From positions 33,401 through 97,400 of the forward strand of contig JAGCXN010000044.1 of assembly GCA_017961265.1 (NCBI GenBank): a DNA stretch of 64,000 bases, written 5' to 3'. Position 1 is the first letter of the stretch, and every line of letters starts with the position of its first letter. This stretch comes from Bacteroidales bacterium (GTDB lineage Bacteria > Bacteroidota > Bacteroidia > Bacteroidales > WCHB1-69). Shown here piece by piece: positions 50,576 through 57,607 of the stretch. Made by a program: the position numbers and the translations under genes. The notes beneath the pieces were generated by a model that ran no database searches, was not told the origin of the DNA, and saw only the letters and a list, made by a program, of their open reading frames with translations.

Positions 50576-52063
50576 ATGAATACATCATGGAAAACAAAAG
50601 AAATTAGCAAGAACCGCGGCTTGTTAAATGGAACTATTCAGAATCACGAATGCGATCCCCAGGAGGATTGTCCAGAATGCGGTGGTGATGGCAGATGTGT
50701 AGAATGTCATGGTCAAGGCGACGTAGATTGTCACATATGCCATGGCAGTGGAAGATGTAGGGATTGTGATGGCCGCGGGAAGTCAAGGTGCGATGAATGT
50801 GGCGGAAGTGGACGCTGCAGAGTGTGTGGTGGAAGCGGGAAAGTAAATTGTCCCAAATGCTATGGTGAAGGATATCATTTGGTTAATGGTGTTCGTATGA
50901 AATGTAATAAGTGTGGCGGTGCAGGTGCGTCCCCCTGTCCGGAATGTACAGGATTGGGGATGAAAGCTCTTCGTTTAGGTTTTGGTACATCGGCAAGAGC
51001 TCACGGATCGGGAAAATGCCAAAAATGTGAAGGCACCGGTGAATTGACATGTAAAACATGTAATGGCACTGGACATTGCCAATCTTGTGGCGGAAGCGGC
51101 AGAGAAACCTGTTCGCATTGTGGTGGAGACAGGAAATGCCCGAATTGTGACGGTACGGGCAAGGTCACCTGCAGACGATGCAAGGGCAGTGGCTGGTACC
51201 AGACTTTTGACATTTACGAAACAAAATTGTATGTCAAAGAATGGCGCTACATAAGCGCTGAACACCTTAAAAATGGCATGAATGAGGCAATTAAAAGACC
51301 TGTCTATAAGGATACTTATAAAAAATGGAAATATCGCGACACTGTCGAATTTGACAACTATGGCGACGTTCGGAAAAAAGTGGATGCTGATTTCGGCGAA
51401 GCTGAGCCATTCAACAAATTCGAAAAAGCGTACGAAACAGTTTCCAACTCCTCAAAGAATCTGGACACGCCCTATTCAAAATCTTTAAAAATAGAGAAAG
51501 TTCCCATGACCAAAGTGGATTTCTCTATGAACAACAACAACTATTCTGTTTATATTCTGGGGGACAACAGTGTGGTAATGTGCGATGAGCTGCCAAACAA
51601 AATCGAAATGTACAAGCCTACATTTTTCCAAAAGCTGAAATTGTCTTTCACAAAAAACAAAAGGCATCTTTCGTATATCAAGTTAGCCTCCTATATTTTC
51701 CAATGCGACGGGAAGAATTATGAGGAATCCCATGTGTTAAACACCTTCCTCTCTTCTCTACACTACAGCCCGGACAAAATTAACAAGCTTAAAAATCAAT
51801 TGAAACAATACAACGACCAAATGCCCTACGAAGTGTTCAGAAAAGAAATATCCTCTCTTTTCTCATCGAAAAAGACGCTAACTTTCGCTTGGCAATGTAT
51901 GGCTGTTGACAAAAAAATGTCTCCAAAGGAAGAGAAACTCTTTGAACAATTAGCCGCTGAATACAAATTGGAGAAAAAAGAGATTGATTCATTTAAGCGG
52001 TTCGCTACAAAATATTCGATGTTAACTGATGAAAATCTCGTAAAAGAGTATCTTGGACATTAG
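50576..52063 (+). CDS. DnaJ-type zinc-ribbon repeat protein with TerB-like C-terminus
   Basis: 495 residues. Residues about 26-215 contain fifteen CxxC pairs in DnaJ-like CxxCxGxG repeats (CPECGGDGRC, CHICHGSGRC, CDECGGSGRC and so on), enough for seven zinc sites. There is no J domain. A middle region of about 150 residues is unrecognised. The C-terminal part (about 365-490) has the pattern of TerB-like helical domains (FAWQCMAVDKKMSPKEEKLF), used in tellurite-resistance and envelope-stress systems. It sits two bases after the acidic-tail gene and 14 before the channel gene. Probable cytoplasmic scaffold. Confidence 0.8.
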   Translation: MNTSWKTKEISKNRGLLNGTIQNHECDPQEDCPECGGDGRCVECHGQGDVDCHICHGSGRCRDCDGRGKSRCDECGGSGRCRVCGGSGKVNCPKCYGEGYHLVNGVRMKCNKCGGAGASPCPECTGLGMKALRLGFGTSARAHGSGKCQKCEGTGELTCKTCNGTGHCQSCGGSGRETCSHCGGDRKCPNCDGTGKVTCRRCKGSGWYQTFDIYETKLYVKEWRYISAEHLKNGMNEAIKRPVYKDTYKKWKYRDTVEFDNYGDVRKKVDADFGEAEPFNKFEKAYETVSNSSKNLDTPYSKSLKIEKVPMTKVDFSMNNNNYSVYILGDNSVVMCDELPNKIEMYKPTFFQKLKLSFTKNKRHLSYIKLASYIFQCDGKNYEESHVLNTFLSSLHYSPDKINKLKNQLKQYNDQMPYEVFRKEISSLFSSKKTLTFAWQCMAVDKKMSPKEEKLFEQLAAEYKLEKKEIDSFKRFATKYSMLTDENLVKEYLGH

Positions 52064-52077
52064 AGCGAGTCAACTTT

Positions 52078-52929
52078 ATGGAAAAATTTCGAGATTTATG
52101 CAGGAAGATCATCACCCACAAGGTGTTTGAATGGAGCATTACTATCATTATTATTGCGAATGCCCTGCTGATCGGTGTGGAGACATATGCTTATTTTCCC
52201 ACCATAGCATTCATTCAGAAGATCATCTTAGGCATTTTCACGGTTGAAATTCTGCTGCGATTCATCGCGAGACAAAGTCTCAAGGAGTTTTTCACCAACG
52301 GCTGGAATATTTTTGACCTGACTTTGGTTCTGATCGGCTATATTCCTGAAGACCTTTTTGCCAATTCACAGATGATGATGGCGCTGCGTGTCCTGCGTGT
52401 ATTCAGAGTACTGCGTCTTCTGAGAGCAGCCAAGGAAATCAAACTGATAGTGACCGTGCTCATCCGTTCCATGATTTCCATGTTCGCCAATGTCATACTG
52501 TTCATCATCTTTATCTACTTGTTTGCCATTGTTGGAGTAAGTATGTTCAAGCTTCCGGATCCTAACACCCTGACAGGAGAAGACAAAGTTCATTACGAAC
52601 AGTTTATGGAGTTGGCACCCAATTCTCCGAGCAACTCTCCCGATCCGTTTGGGACGTTGCACGAAGCTATGTTCACACTTTTTCGCGAACTGACAGGAGA
52701 AGACTGGACTGACCTTCGCTACAACCACATCACTGCGTATGAATGTGGCGTTATAAAGGTAAATCCACGAATAATTACTGGCTACCATGTGTGTTGGTTC
52801 GTTCTGGCCGCTTTCTTACTTCTGAATCTGGTGACGGGTGCCATCATCAACAACTATCAGAATGTCAAAGATGAGCAAGACAAACACAAATCACCAAATC
52901 CAGAAGATGACCCACCTGTCAATGATTGA
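52078..52929 (+). CDS. One-domain voltage-gated cation channel
   Basis: 283 residues, six helices in the order S1-S6. S4 has five Arg at every third position (R104, R107, R110, R113, R116 in ALRVLRVFRVLRLLRAAKE). The pore loop is LFRELTGEDWTDL (T206 to W210), and S6 ends NLVTGAIINNYQNV. This is the BacNav-like homotetrameric plan. The filter TGEDW differs from TLESW of characterised bacterial sodium channels and recalls animal calcium-channel domain II. A large S5-pore linker and short acidic tail are present. It ends the gene run, followed by a strong terminator. Confidence 0.88.
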   Translation: MEKFRDLCRKIITHKVFEWSITIIIIANALLIGVETYAYFPTIAFIQKIILGIFTVEILLRFIARQSLKEFFTNGWNIFDLTLVLIGYIPEDLFANSQMMMALRVLRVFRVLRLLRAAKEIKLIVTVLIRSMISMFANVILFIIFIYLFAIVGVSMFKLPDPNTLTGEDKVHYEQFMELAPNSPSNSPDPFGTLHEAMFTLFRELTGEDWTDLRYNHITAYECGVIKVNPRIITGYHVCWFVLAAFLLLNLVTGAIINNYQNVKDEQDKHKSPNPEDDPPVND

Positions 52930-52958
52930 GCATTATTCGTTTGATGTTCCTTGATTCA

Positions 52959-52998
52959 AGTGTGATACAGGATAACGTCCGTATCACACTTTTTTTTA
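52959..52998 (+). terminator. Intrinsic terminator after the channel gene
   Basis: A 10-bp perfect stem AGTGTGATAC (52959-52968) and GTATCACACT (52981-52990) followed by a run of T residues. It marks the end of the five-gene unit. Confidence 0.92.
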
Positions 52999-53054
52999 CC
53001 AAGACACCTGCGTTGCTGTAGCACAATGCAGTTTGTTTTCTACAGCCGACGGCC

Positions 53055-54575
53055 TTACTCCCACTCGATTGTCGCGGGCGGTTTGGAGCTGATGTCGTAC
53101 ACCACGCGGTTGATGCCTTTCACCTTGTTGATGATTTCGTTGGAGATGTTGCGGAGGAATTGGTTCGGAAGGTCGGCCCAGTCGGCGGTCATGCCGTCAG
53201 TGGAGCAGACAGCGCGCAAGGCCACGGCGTTCTCGTAGGTGCGTTCGTCGCCCATCACGCCCACTGACTGCACAGGGAGCAGGATAGCGCCAGCCTGCCA
53301 CACCTTGTCGTAAAGGTCGTACTTACGGAGGCCCTCAATGAAAATGTGGTCGGCTTCTTGGAGGATACGCACCTTTTCGGGGGTGATGTCACCGAGGATG
53401 CGGACGCCAAGTCCAGGGCCAGGGAACGGGTGGCGCTGGATGAGCAGTTCAGGAATGCCAAGCGCGCGTCCCACGCGACGGACCTCGTCCTTGAACAGCA
53501 GCTTCAGCGGTTCCACCACCTTCATCTTCATCCGTTCGGGCAGGCCGCCCACGTTGTGGTGCGACTTGATGACCATGCCCGTGATAGAGAGAGACTCGAT
53601 GCGGTCGGGATAGATGGTGCCTTGAGCGAGCCATTTCACATTATCGAGTTTATTTGCTTCTGCCTCAAATACTTCAATAAAACCCTTACCGATGATTTTC
53701 CGCTTCTTTTCAGGATCCCTCTCCCCTTTCAATGCTTCGTAGAAATGCTGCGAAGCATCCACACCTTTCACGTTAAGTCCTAAAGATTTGTAGTTTTCCA
53801 AAACAGAGGAGAATTCGTTGTATCGGAGCAGGCCGTTATCAACGAAGATGCAGTGGAGGTTCTTGCCGATGGCTTTGTTGAGGAGGACGGCGGCGACGGT
53901 AGAATCGACACCACCGGAAAGTCCAAGAACTACCTGATCGTCAACGAGTTGCTCACGCAGTTCGGCAACGGTGGTTTCAATAAAGGAGGCGGGGGTCCAG
54001 TCGGCCTTGCAGCCGCACAGCGTGTGGACGAAGTTGCGGAGGATGGCGGTGCCGTCTTCGGAGTGATAGACTTCCGGATGGAACTGGACGGCCCACGTGG
54101 GTTCGCCCTCAATGCGGTAGGCGGCGACGTGCACCTCGGGGGTGCTGGCGATGACGCGGAAGTTTTCCGGAATCTCCAAAATGCTGTCACCGTGCGACAT
54201 CCATACTTGAGAGTTGGGGCGGACGCCATTCATCAGGGGCTCGGTAGTATCAACGGTGGCGAGGTGGGCACGGCCGTACTCACGGGTATGGCTGCTCCCT
54301 ACTTTTCCTCCCGAAACCTGTGCCAGATATTGTGCACCATAGCAAATTCCCAGGAGCGGGAAATGTCCGCGAATCGGGGTGAGGTCCGGCTTGAAAGCCT
54401 CCGGCTGGTTGACGGAGAAAGGGCTTCCGGAGAGGATAACCCCTTTCACATCCGTCGTATCGGACGGGAACTTGTTGTACGGAAGGATTTCGCAGTAGGT
54501 GTTCAGTTCGCGGACACGGCGAGCAATCAGTTGCGTGTATTGTGAACCGAAGTCTAAAATGATGATTTTTTCCAT
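53055..54575 (-). CDS. guaA: GMP synthase (glutamine-hydrolysing)
   Basis: 506 residues. N-terminal class I glutamine amidotransferase with the nucleophile Cys in [12 protein letters not shown] and the His/Glu pair in [11 protein letters not shown]. Then the ATP pyrophosphatase domain with P-loop [10 protein letters not shown] and the C-terminal dimerisation domain ending [13 protein letters not shown]. It converts XMP to GMP. It stands alone on the minus strand with a -7 element at 54651, near but opposite to the pur cluster. Confidence 0.97.
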   Translation of the reverse strand: MEKIIILDFGSQYTQLIARRVRELNTYCEILPYNKFPSDTTDVKGVILSGSPFSVNQPEAFKPDLTPIRGHFPLLGICYGAQYLAQVSGGKVGSSHTREYGRAHLATVDTTEPLMNGVRPNSQVWMSHGDSILEIPENFRVIASTPEVHVAAYRIEGEPTWAVQFHPEVYHSEDGTAILRNFVHTLCGCKADWTPASFIETTVAELREQLVDDQVVLGLSGGVDSTVAAVLLNKAIGKNLHCIFVDNGLLRYNEFSSVLENYKSLGLNVKGVDASQHFYEALKGERDPEKKRKIIGKGFIEVFEAEANKLDNVKWLAQGTIYPDRIESLSITGMVIKSHHNVGGLPERMKMKVVEPLKLLFKDEVRRVGRALGIPELLIQRHPFPGPGLGVRILGDITPEKVRILQEADHIFIEGLRKYDLYDKVWQAGAILLPVQSVGVMGDERTYENAVALRAVCSTDGMTADWADLPNQFLRNISNEIINKVKGINRVVYDISSKPPATIEWE

Positions 54576-54650
54576 CAGAAGGGCGATTTTTGTTTTACAA
54601 TGAATATAACTAACTTTAAATCAAACGATAGTATTCAAAGTCAGCGGAGG

Positions 54651-54658
54651 CAAATATA
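54651..54658 (-). promoter_or_regulatory. Bacteroidota -7 element for guaA
   Basis: TATATTTG on the minus strand, 76 bases upstream of the ATG at 54575. Confidence 0.55.
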
Positions 54659-54670
54659 CAACAATTTATT

Positions 54671-54702
54671 GAAAAAAGGCGAGGCATTTCTGCCCCGCCT
54701 TC
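54671..54702 (-). terminator. Orphan minus-strand terminator-like hairpin
   Basis: AAGGCGAGGCA (54676-54686) and TGCCCCGCCTT (54691-54701) form an 11-bp stem with one mismatch. On the minus strand it is followed by six T residues. No minus-strand gene lies upstream of it in the window. Confidence 0.6.
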
Positions 54703-54810
54703 AATGTTTTCACAACGGAATAATCCTTATTGTGAATCGCTTCAAATTTTGTGCGGCAAAAATACACTAAATTTTTAATAAACGAACTGAGAAAAAGAAA
54801 ATATTTATAG

Positions 54811-54818
54811 TATCTTTG
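54811..54818 (+). promoter_or_regulatory. Bacteroidota -7 element upstream of the cas9 relic
   Basis: TATCTTTG, 63 bases before the relic ATG at 54881. It may now drive the BRO-N and NapH-like genes. Apart from this, the 54576-54880 gap holds only the guaA promoter and the orphan hairpin. Confidence 0.6.
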
Positions 54819-54880
54819 CGGTCGTTAACAAAAGAGTAGAAACGCCATTAAACAATTTATAATCAGATTTATATATTCTT

Positions 54881-54954
54881 ATGAAAAAGATATCTAGGTC
54901 TTGACTTGGGCACCAACAGCATCGGCTGGGCGGTGGTGAATGCGGTAGAAGCTA
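54881..54954 (+). pseudogene. Relic of the 5' end of cas9
   Basis: ATGAAAAAGATA is followed by one extra T, after which the frame reads LGLDLGTNSIGWAVVNAVE, the canonical Cas9 RuvC-I motif with its catalytic Asp. Removing the T gives MKKI-LGLDLGTNSIGWAVV, a normal type II Cas9 start. Similarity ends after about 22 codons. No other cas gene or repeat array is in the window. The relic is bracketed by a near-perfect 14-base direct repeat (54849-54862 and 54970-54983). Confidence 0.8.
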
Positions 54955-54985
54955 AACGGACAAAAATACTAAACAATCTATAACT

Positions 54986-55324
54986 ATGAGCAATATCAAA
55001 CTATTTCAAGACAAAGTTATCCGTTCCACTTGGAATGAAGAGGAGGAACATTGGTATTTTGTTGTGGAAGATGTGGTGGCCGCATTGACCGATAGCGCTG
55101 ACCCAAAGCAATATGTAAAACGTATGAAACAGAGGGACATTGAACTTGCTAAAGGGTGGGTACAAATTGTACCCACCCTTGTAGTCCCTACAGCTGGAGG
55201 TAATCAACGAATGAGTTGCGCCAACGCCAAAGGCCTTTTTCGCATCATTCAGTCGATTCCCTCCCCAAAAGCAGAACCCTTCAAATTGTGCCTAAATTTG
55301 CGCCTTAAAAATGGTTCATTATGA
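54986..55324 (+). CDS. BRO-N domain protein, truncated
   Basis: 112 residues. It has the Bro-N phage antirepressor-like domain: IKLFQDKVIRSTWNEEEEHW, YFVVEDVVAALTDS, then FRIIQSIPSPKAEPFKLCL. In full-length homologues the domain continues after AEPFKLWL with more sequence. Here it diverges to NLRLKNGSL and stops, so it is likely truncated. It overlaps the next gene by four bases (ATGA at 55321). Its mobile-element origin and the adjacent cas9 relic point to a rearranged site. Confidence 0.75.
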   Translation: MSNIKLFQDKVIRSTWNEEEEHWYFVVEDVVAALTDSADPKQYVKRMKQRDIELAKGWVQIVPTLVVPTAGGNQRMSCANAKGLFRIIQSIPSPKAEPFKLCLNLRLKNGSL

Positions 55325-56139
55325 AAAAATATAAGACCGCTATCTTACTGTTTGTCTTGTTCGAAGCCATCGCCGTATCGCTTTGGCTGACTTCCGGAAG
55401 TTTGTTTTTTCTGCTAAACTTTTCATATATAGGCATCTGCATTGCCATTGGCGATGTGCTTATGGTGTCGCAATGGAAGTATGCCCGTGAGTTCGTCCAA
55501 TTTACTGTGGGAAGTTACATCCTGGTGTTTCTCGGGCTTATTTGTCGGGAGAATATGCAGATAGAGGGTTTTTGGTACTATCTGCTATCGGGATTTGTCG
55601 GGGCAGGAGTGCTGCATTACGCCATCGCCAAGATCTTTGGGCCGCTGCTGTTTGGGCGCGGCTGGTGCGGGTTTGTATGCTGGACGGCGATGATTCTCGA
55701 CCTCCTACCCTACCGACAGCCGGCAAAACCGCGAAAAACTTTCGAATGGATACGCTATGTGGTGTTTGCACTATCTCTCGCCCTTGTCCTTCTTCTGTTC
55801 TATTTCGGCAAAGCAGACAAAACGACCCTGTTCTACCTCTTTGTAGCTGGCAATGTACTCTACTACGCTGTCGGAATCATCTTGGCTGTTGTGTTGAAGG
55901 ACAACCGCGCCTTCTGCAAATACATCTGTCCGATTACAGTCTTCCTCAAGCCGATGAGTTATTTTTCGTTGCTGCGCATCAAATGCGACGAAGAAAAGTG
56001 CATCCAGTGCGGCAAATGCGTGGAGATCTGCCCGATGGACGTGGAGGTGAACAACAATTCGCGAAAACGGAAGAATGCTACGGAGTGCATCCTGTGCCAG
56101 AAATGCAAGAAAGTCTGCCCCGTGAAGGCACTAAAATAG
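55321..56139 (+). CDS. NapH/CcoG-like 4Fe-4S membrane protein
   Basis: 272 residues with about five membrane helices. Conserved GRGWCGFVCW and FCKYICPITVFLKP match the NapH/RdxA (CcoG) group, and two ferredoxin-like 4Fe-4S sites end the protein (CIQCGKCVEICPM and CILCQKCKKVCPV). It probably relays electrons between the membrane and a partner, but no nap, cco or rnf gene adjoins it. It starts within the last codon of the BRO-N remnant, so it may be translated from that transcript. Confidence 0.88.
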   Translation: MKKYKTAILLFVLFEAIAVSLWLTSGSLFFLLNFSYIGICIAIGDVLMVSQWKYAREFVQFTVGSYILVFLGLICRENMQIEGFWYYLLSGFVGAGVLHYAIAKIFGPLLFGRGWCGFVCWTAMILDLLPYRQPAKPRKTFEWIRYVVFALSLALVLLLFYFGKADKTTLFYLFVAGNVLYYAVGIILAVVLKDNRAFCKYICPITVFLKPMSYFSLLRIKCDEEKCIQCGKCVEICPMDVEVNNNSRKRKNATECILCQKCKKVCPVKALK

Positions 56140-56141
56140 TT

Positions 56142-56190
56142 TTCTCCCGCAGACTTTCATAGATTTTTCTTGCAGAGATCCGCAGGGACG
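56142..56190. repeat. CGCAG-rich dispersed repeat, degraded copy
   Basis: TTCTCCCGCAGACTTTCATA then GATTTTTCTTGCAGAGATCCGCAGGGACG. It lacks the strong second stem of the copies at 17121 and 18010. Confidence 0.5.
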
Positions 56191-56339
56191 AAAACCTGAT
56201 TTAAGGGTAAAATTTGAGAAATAAGCAATTAAAATTTGTATATATAAATATACATTTCCCCCATGGGGTACTCTGTTGAAAAGTTGAAAAAAATCGAAAA
56301 AAAGTTCTTATCCCCCTTTTTTCAAAAACAAAAAAAGTG

Positions 56340-56347
56340 TAATTTTG
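56340..56347 (+). promoter_or_regulatory. Bacteroidota -7 element for the purine cluster
   Basis: TAATTTTG, 24 bases before the purC ATG at 56371. It excludes the upstream ATG at 56263 as purC start. Confidence 0.65.
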
Positions 56348-56370
56348 CAGCATCAAAATTTCAAAGCCTT

Positions 56371-57057
56371 ATGATTAAAAAACAAGTTTACACGGGCAAG
56401 ACAAAAAATGTCTTCGAGCTCGAGAATGGCAATTATTTGCTCAAATTCAAAGATGACTGCACCGGGAAAGATGGTGTCTTCGATCCCGGCGAAAATTCAG
56501 TGGGACTTACAATAGACGGAGTCGGTAGGGTGAACCTCAAGATGTCCGTCTATTTTTTTGAGAAGATTAATGCCGCAGGCATTCGCACCCACTACGTGAG
56601 CGCTGATCTCGATGACACGACCATGGAAGTCCTGCCCGCCAAAGTTTTCGGCAAGGGACTCGAAGTCATCTGCCGTTACAAAGCTGTTGGCAGCTTCTTC
56701 CGCCGCTATGGCGAGTACATCGCCGAAGGTGCCGACCTCCCCGAGTATGTGGAGATGACCTTCAAGAACGACGCGAAGGGCGACCCGCTGGTAACAAAGG
56801 ACGGCCTCGTGGCTCTCAACATCATGAGCGAAAAGCAGTACGATGACATCAAGGAGATGACCCGCAAAGTCACCCGCATCGTGGCCGACGCCATGAAGGA
56901 CAGAGGTCTCGACCTCTACGACATCAAGTTTGAGTTCGGCTACGACAAGGACGGCAGCGTGATGCTGATCGACGAAATCGCTTCCGGCAACATGCGCGTT
57001 TACAAGGACGGCAAGTACATCGAACCGATGACCCTCTCCAAACTTTTCTTTGAATAA
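56371..57057 (+). CDS. purC: SAICAR synthetase
   Basis: 228 residues, phosphoribosylaminoimidazole-succinocarboxamide synthase, step eight of IMP synthesis. Motifs include [39 protein letters not shown] and [18 protein letters not shown]. Start ATG 56371 gives [12 protein letters not shown] as in homologues. It is the first gene of the cluster, 20 bases before purE. Confidence 0.95.
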   Translation: MIKKQVYTGKTKNVFELENGNYLLKFKDDCTGKDGVFDPGENSVGLTIDGVGRVNLKMSVYFFEKINAAGIRTHYVSADLDDTTMEVLPAKVFGKGLEVICRYKAVGSFFRRYGEYIAEGADLPEYVEMTFKNDAKGDPLVTKDGLVALNIMSEKQYDDIKEMTRKVTRIVADAMKDRGLDLYDIKFEFGYDKDGSVMLIDEIASGNMRVYKDGKYIEPMTLSKLFFE

Positions 57058-57077
57058 TCACTTCATTTAAAGAAATT

Positions 57078-57545
57078 ATGAAAGTTGCCATCATCATGGG
57101 AAGCGCCAGCGACAAGGATGTCATGGCCCCCGCATGGGAGACGCTGGAGGAATTCGGAATCCCCTTTGAGAAGAAGGTGCTGAGTGCGCACCGCAACCCC
57201 GGCCCGCTGGCCGACTACGTGCGTGCCGCCCGCGACAACGGTTTTGACATCATCATCGCAGGAGCCGGCGGCGCCGCCCACCTGCCGGGTGTCATCGCCG
57301 CCTACACCACCCTTCCCGTCATCGGTGTGCCGGTGAAGTCGAAGGCGCTCAACGGACTCGACTCCCTCCTGTCCATCGTCCAGATGCCGTCAGGAATCCC
57401 CGTGGCCACCATGGCCATCGACGGGGCCAAGAACGCGGCACTGATGGCCGTCACCATCCTCGCCCTCGGCAACCCCACACTCACGGAACGTATCGAGGAG
57501 TTCCGCAGAAAGCAAAGCGAAAAAATCCTCAATACAACCATATAA
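57078..57545 (+). CDS. purE: N5-CAIR mutase
   Basis: 155 residues, class I PurE. The N-terminus reads IIMGSASDKDVMAPA, then SAHRNPGPL with the catalytic His, and AGAGGAAHLPGVIAA. It isomerises N5-CAIR to CAIR. purK is not in the window. A 17-bp perfect hairpin follows before purL. Confidence 0.96.
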   Translation: MKVAIIMGSASDKDVMAPAWETLEEFGIPFEKKVLSAHRNPGPLADYVRAARDNGFDIIIAGAGGAAHLPGVIAAYTTLPVIGVPVKSKALNGLDSLLSIVQMPSGIPVATMAIDGAKNAALMAVTILALGNPTLTERIEEFRRKQSEKILNTTI

Positions 57546-57551
57546 AACCGT

Positions 57552-57595
57552 AAGTTTGATGCCCACTTCACAACCAAGTGGGCATCAAACTTTTA
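57552..57595 (+). terminator. 17-bp perfect hairpin between purE and purL
   Basis: AAGTTTGATGCCCACTT (57552-57568) and AAGTGGGCATCAAACTT (57576-57592), 7-base loop, followed by only two further T residues and AAATC. It ends 15 bases before the purL ATG, so it could be a leaky terminator, an attenuator or a translation-control structure. Confidence 0.7.
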
Positions 57596-57607
57596 AATCA
57601 ACCCATT

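Noticed and set aside
54576-55320. CRISPR array or tracrRNA beside the cas9 relic
   Set aside because: I saw no regularly spaced repeats and no anti-repeat. Only a single imperfect 14-base direct repeat is present.
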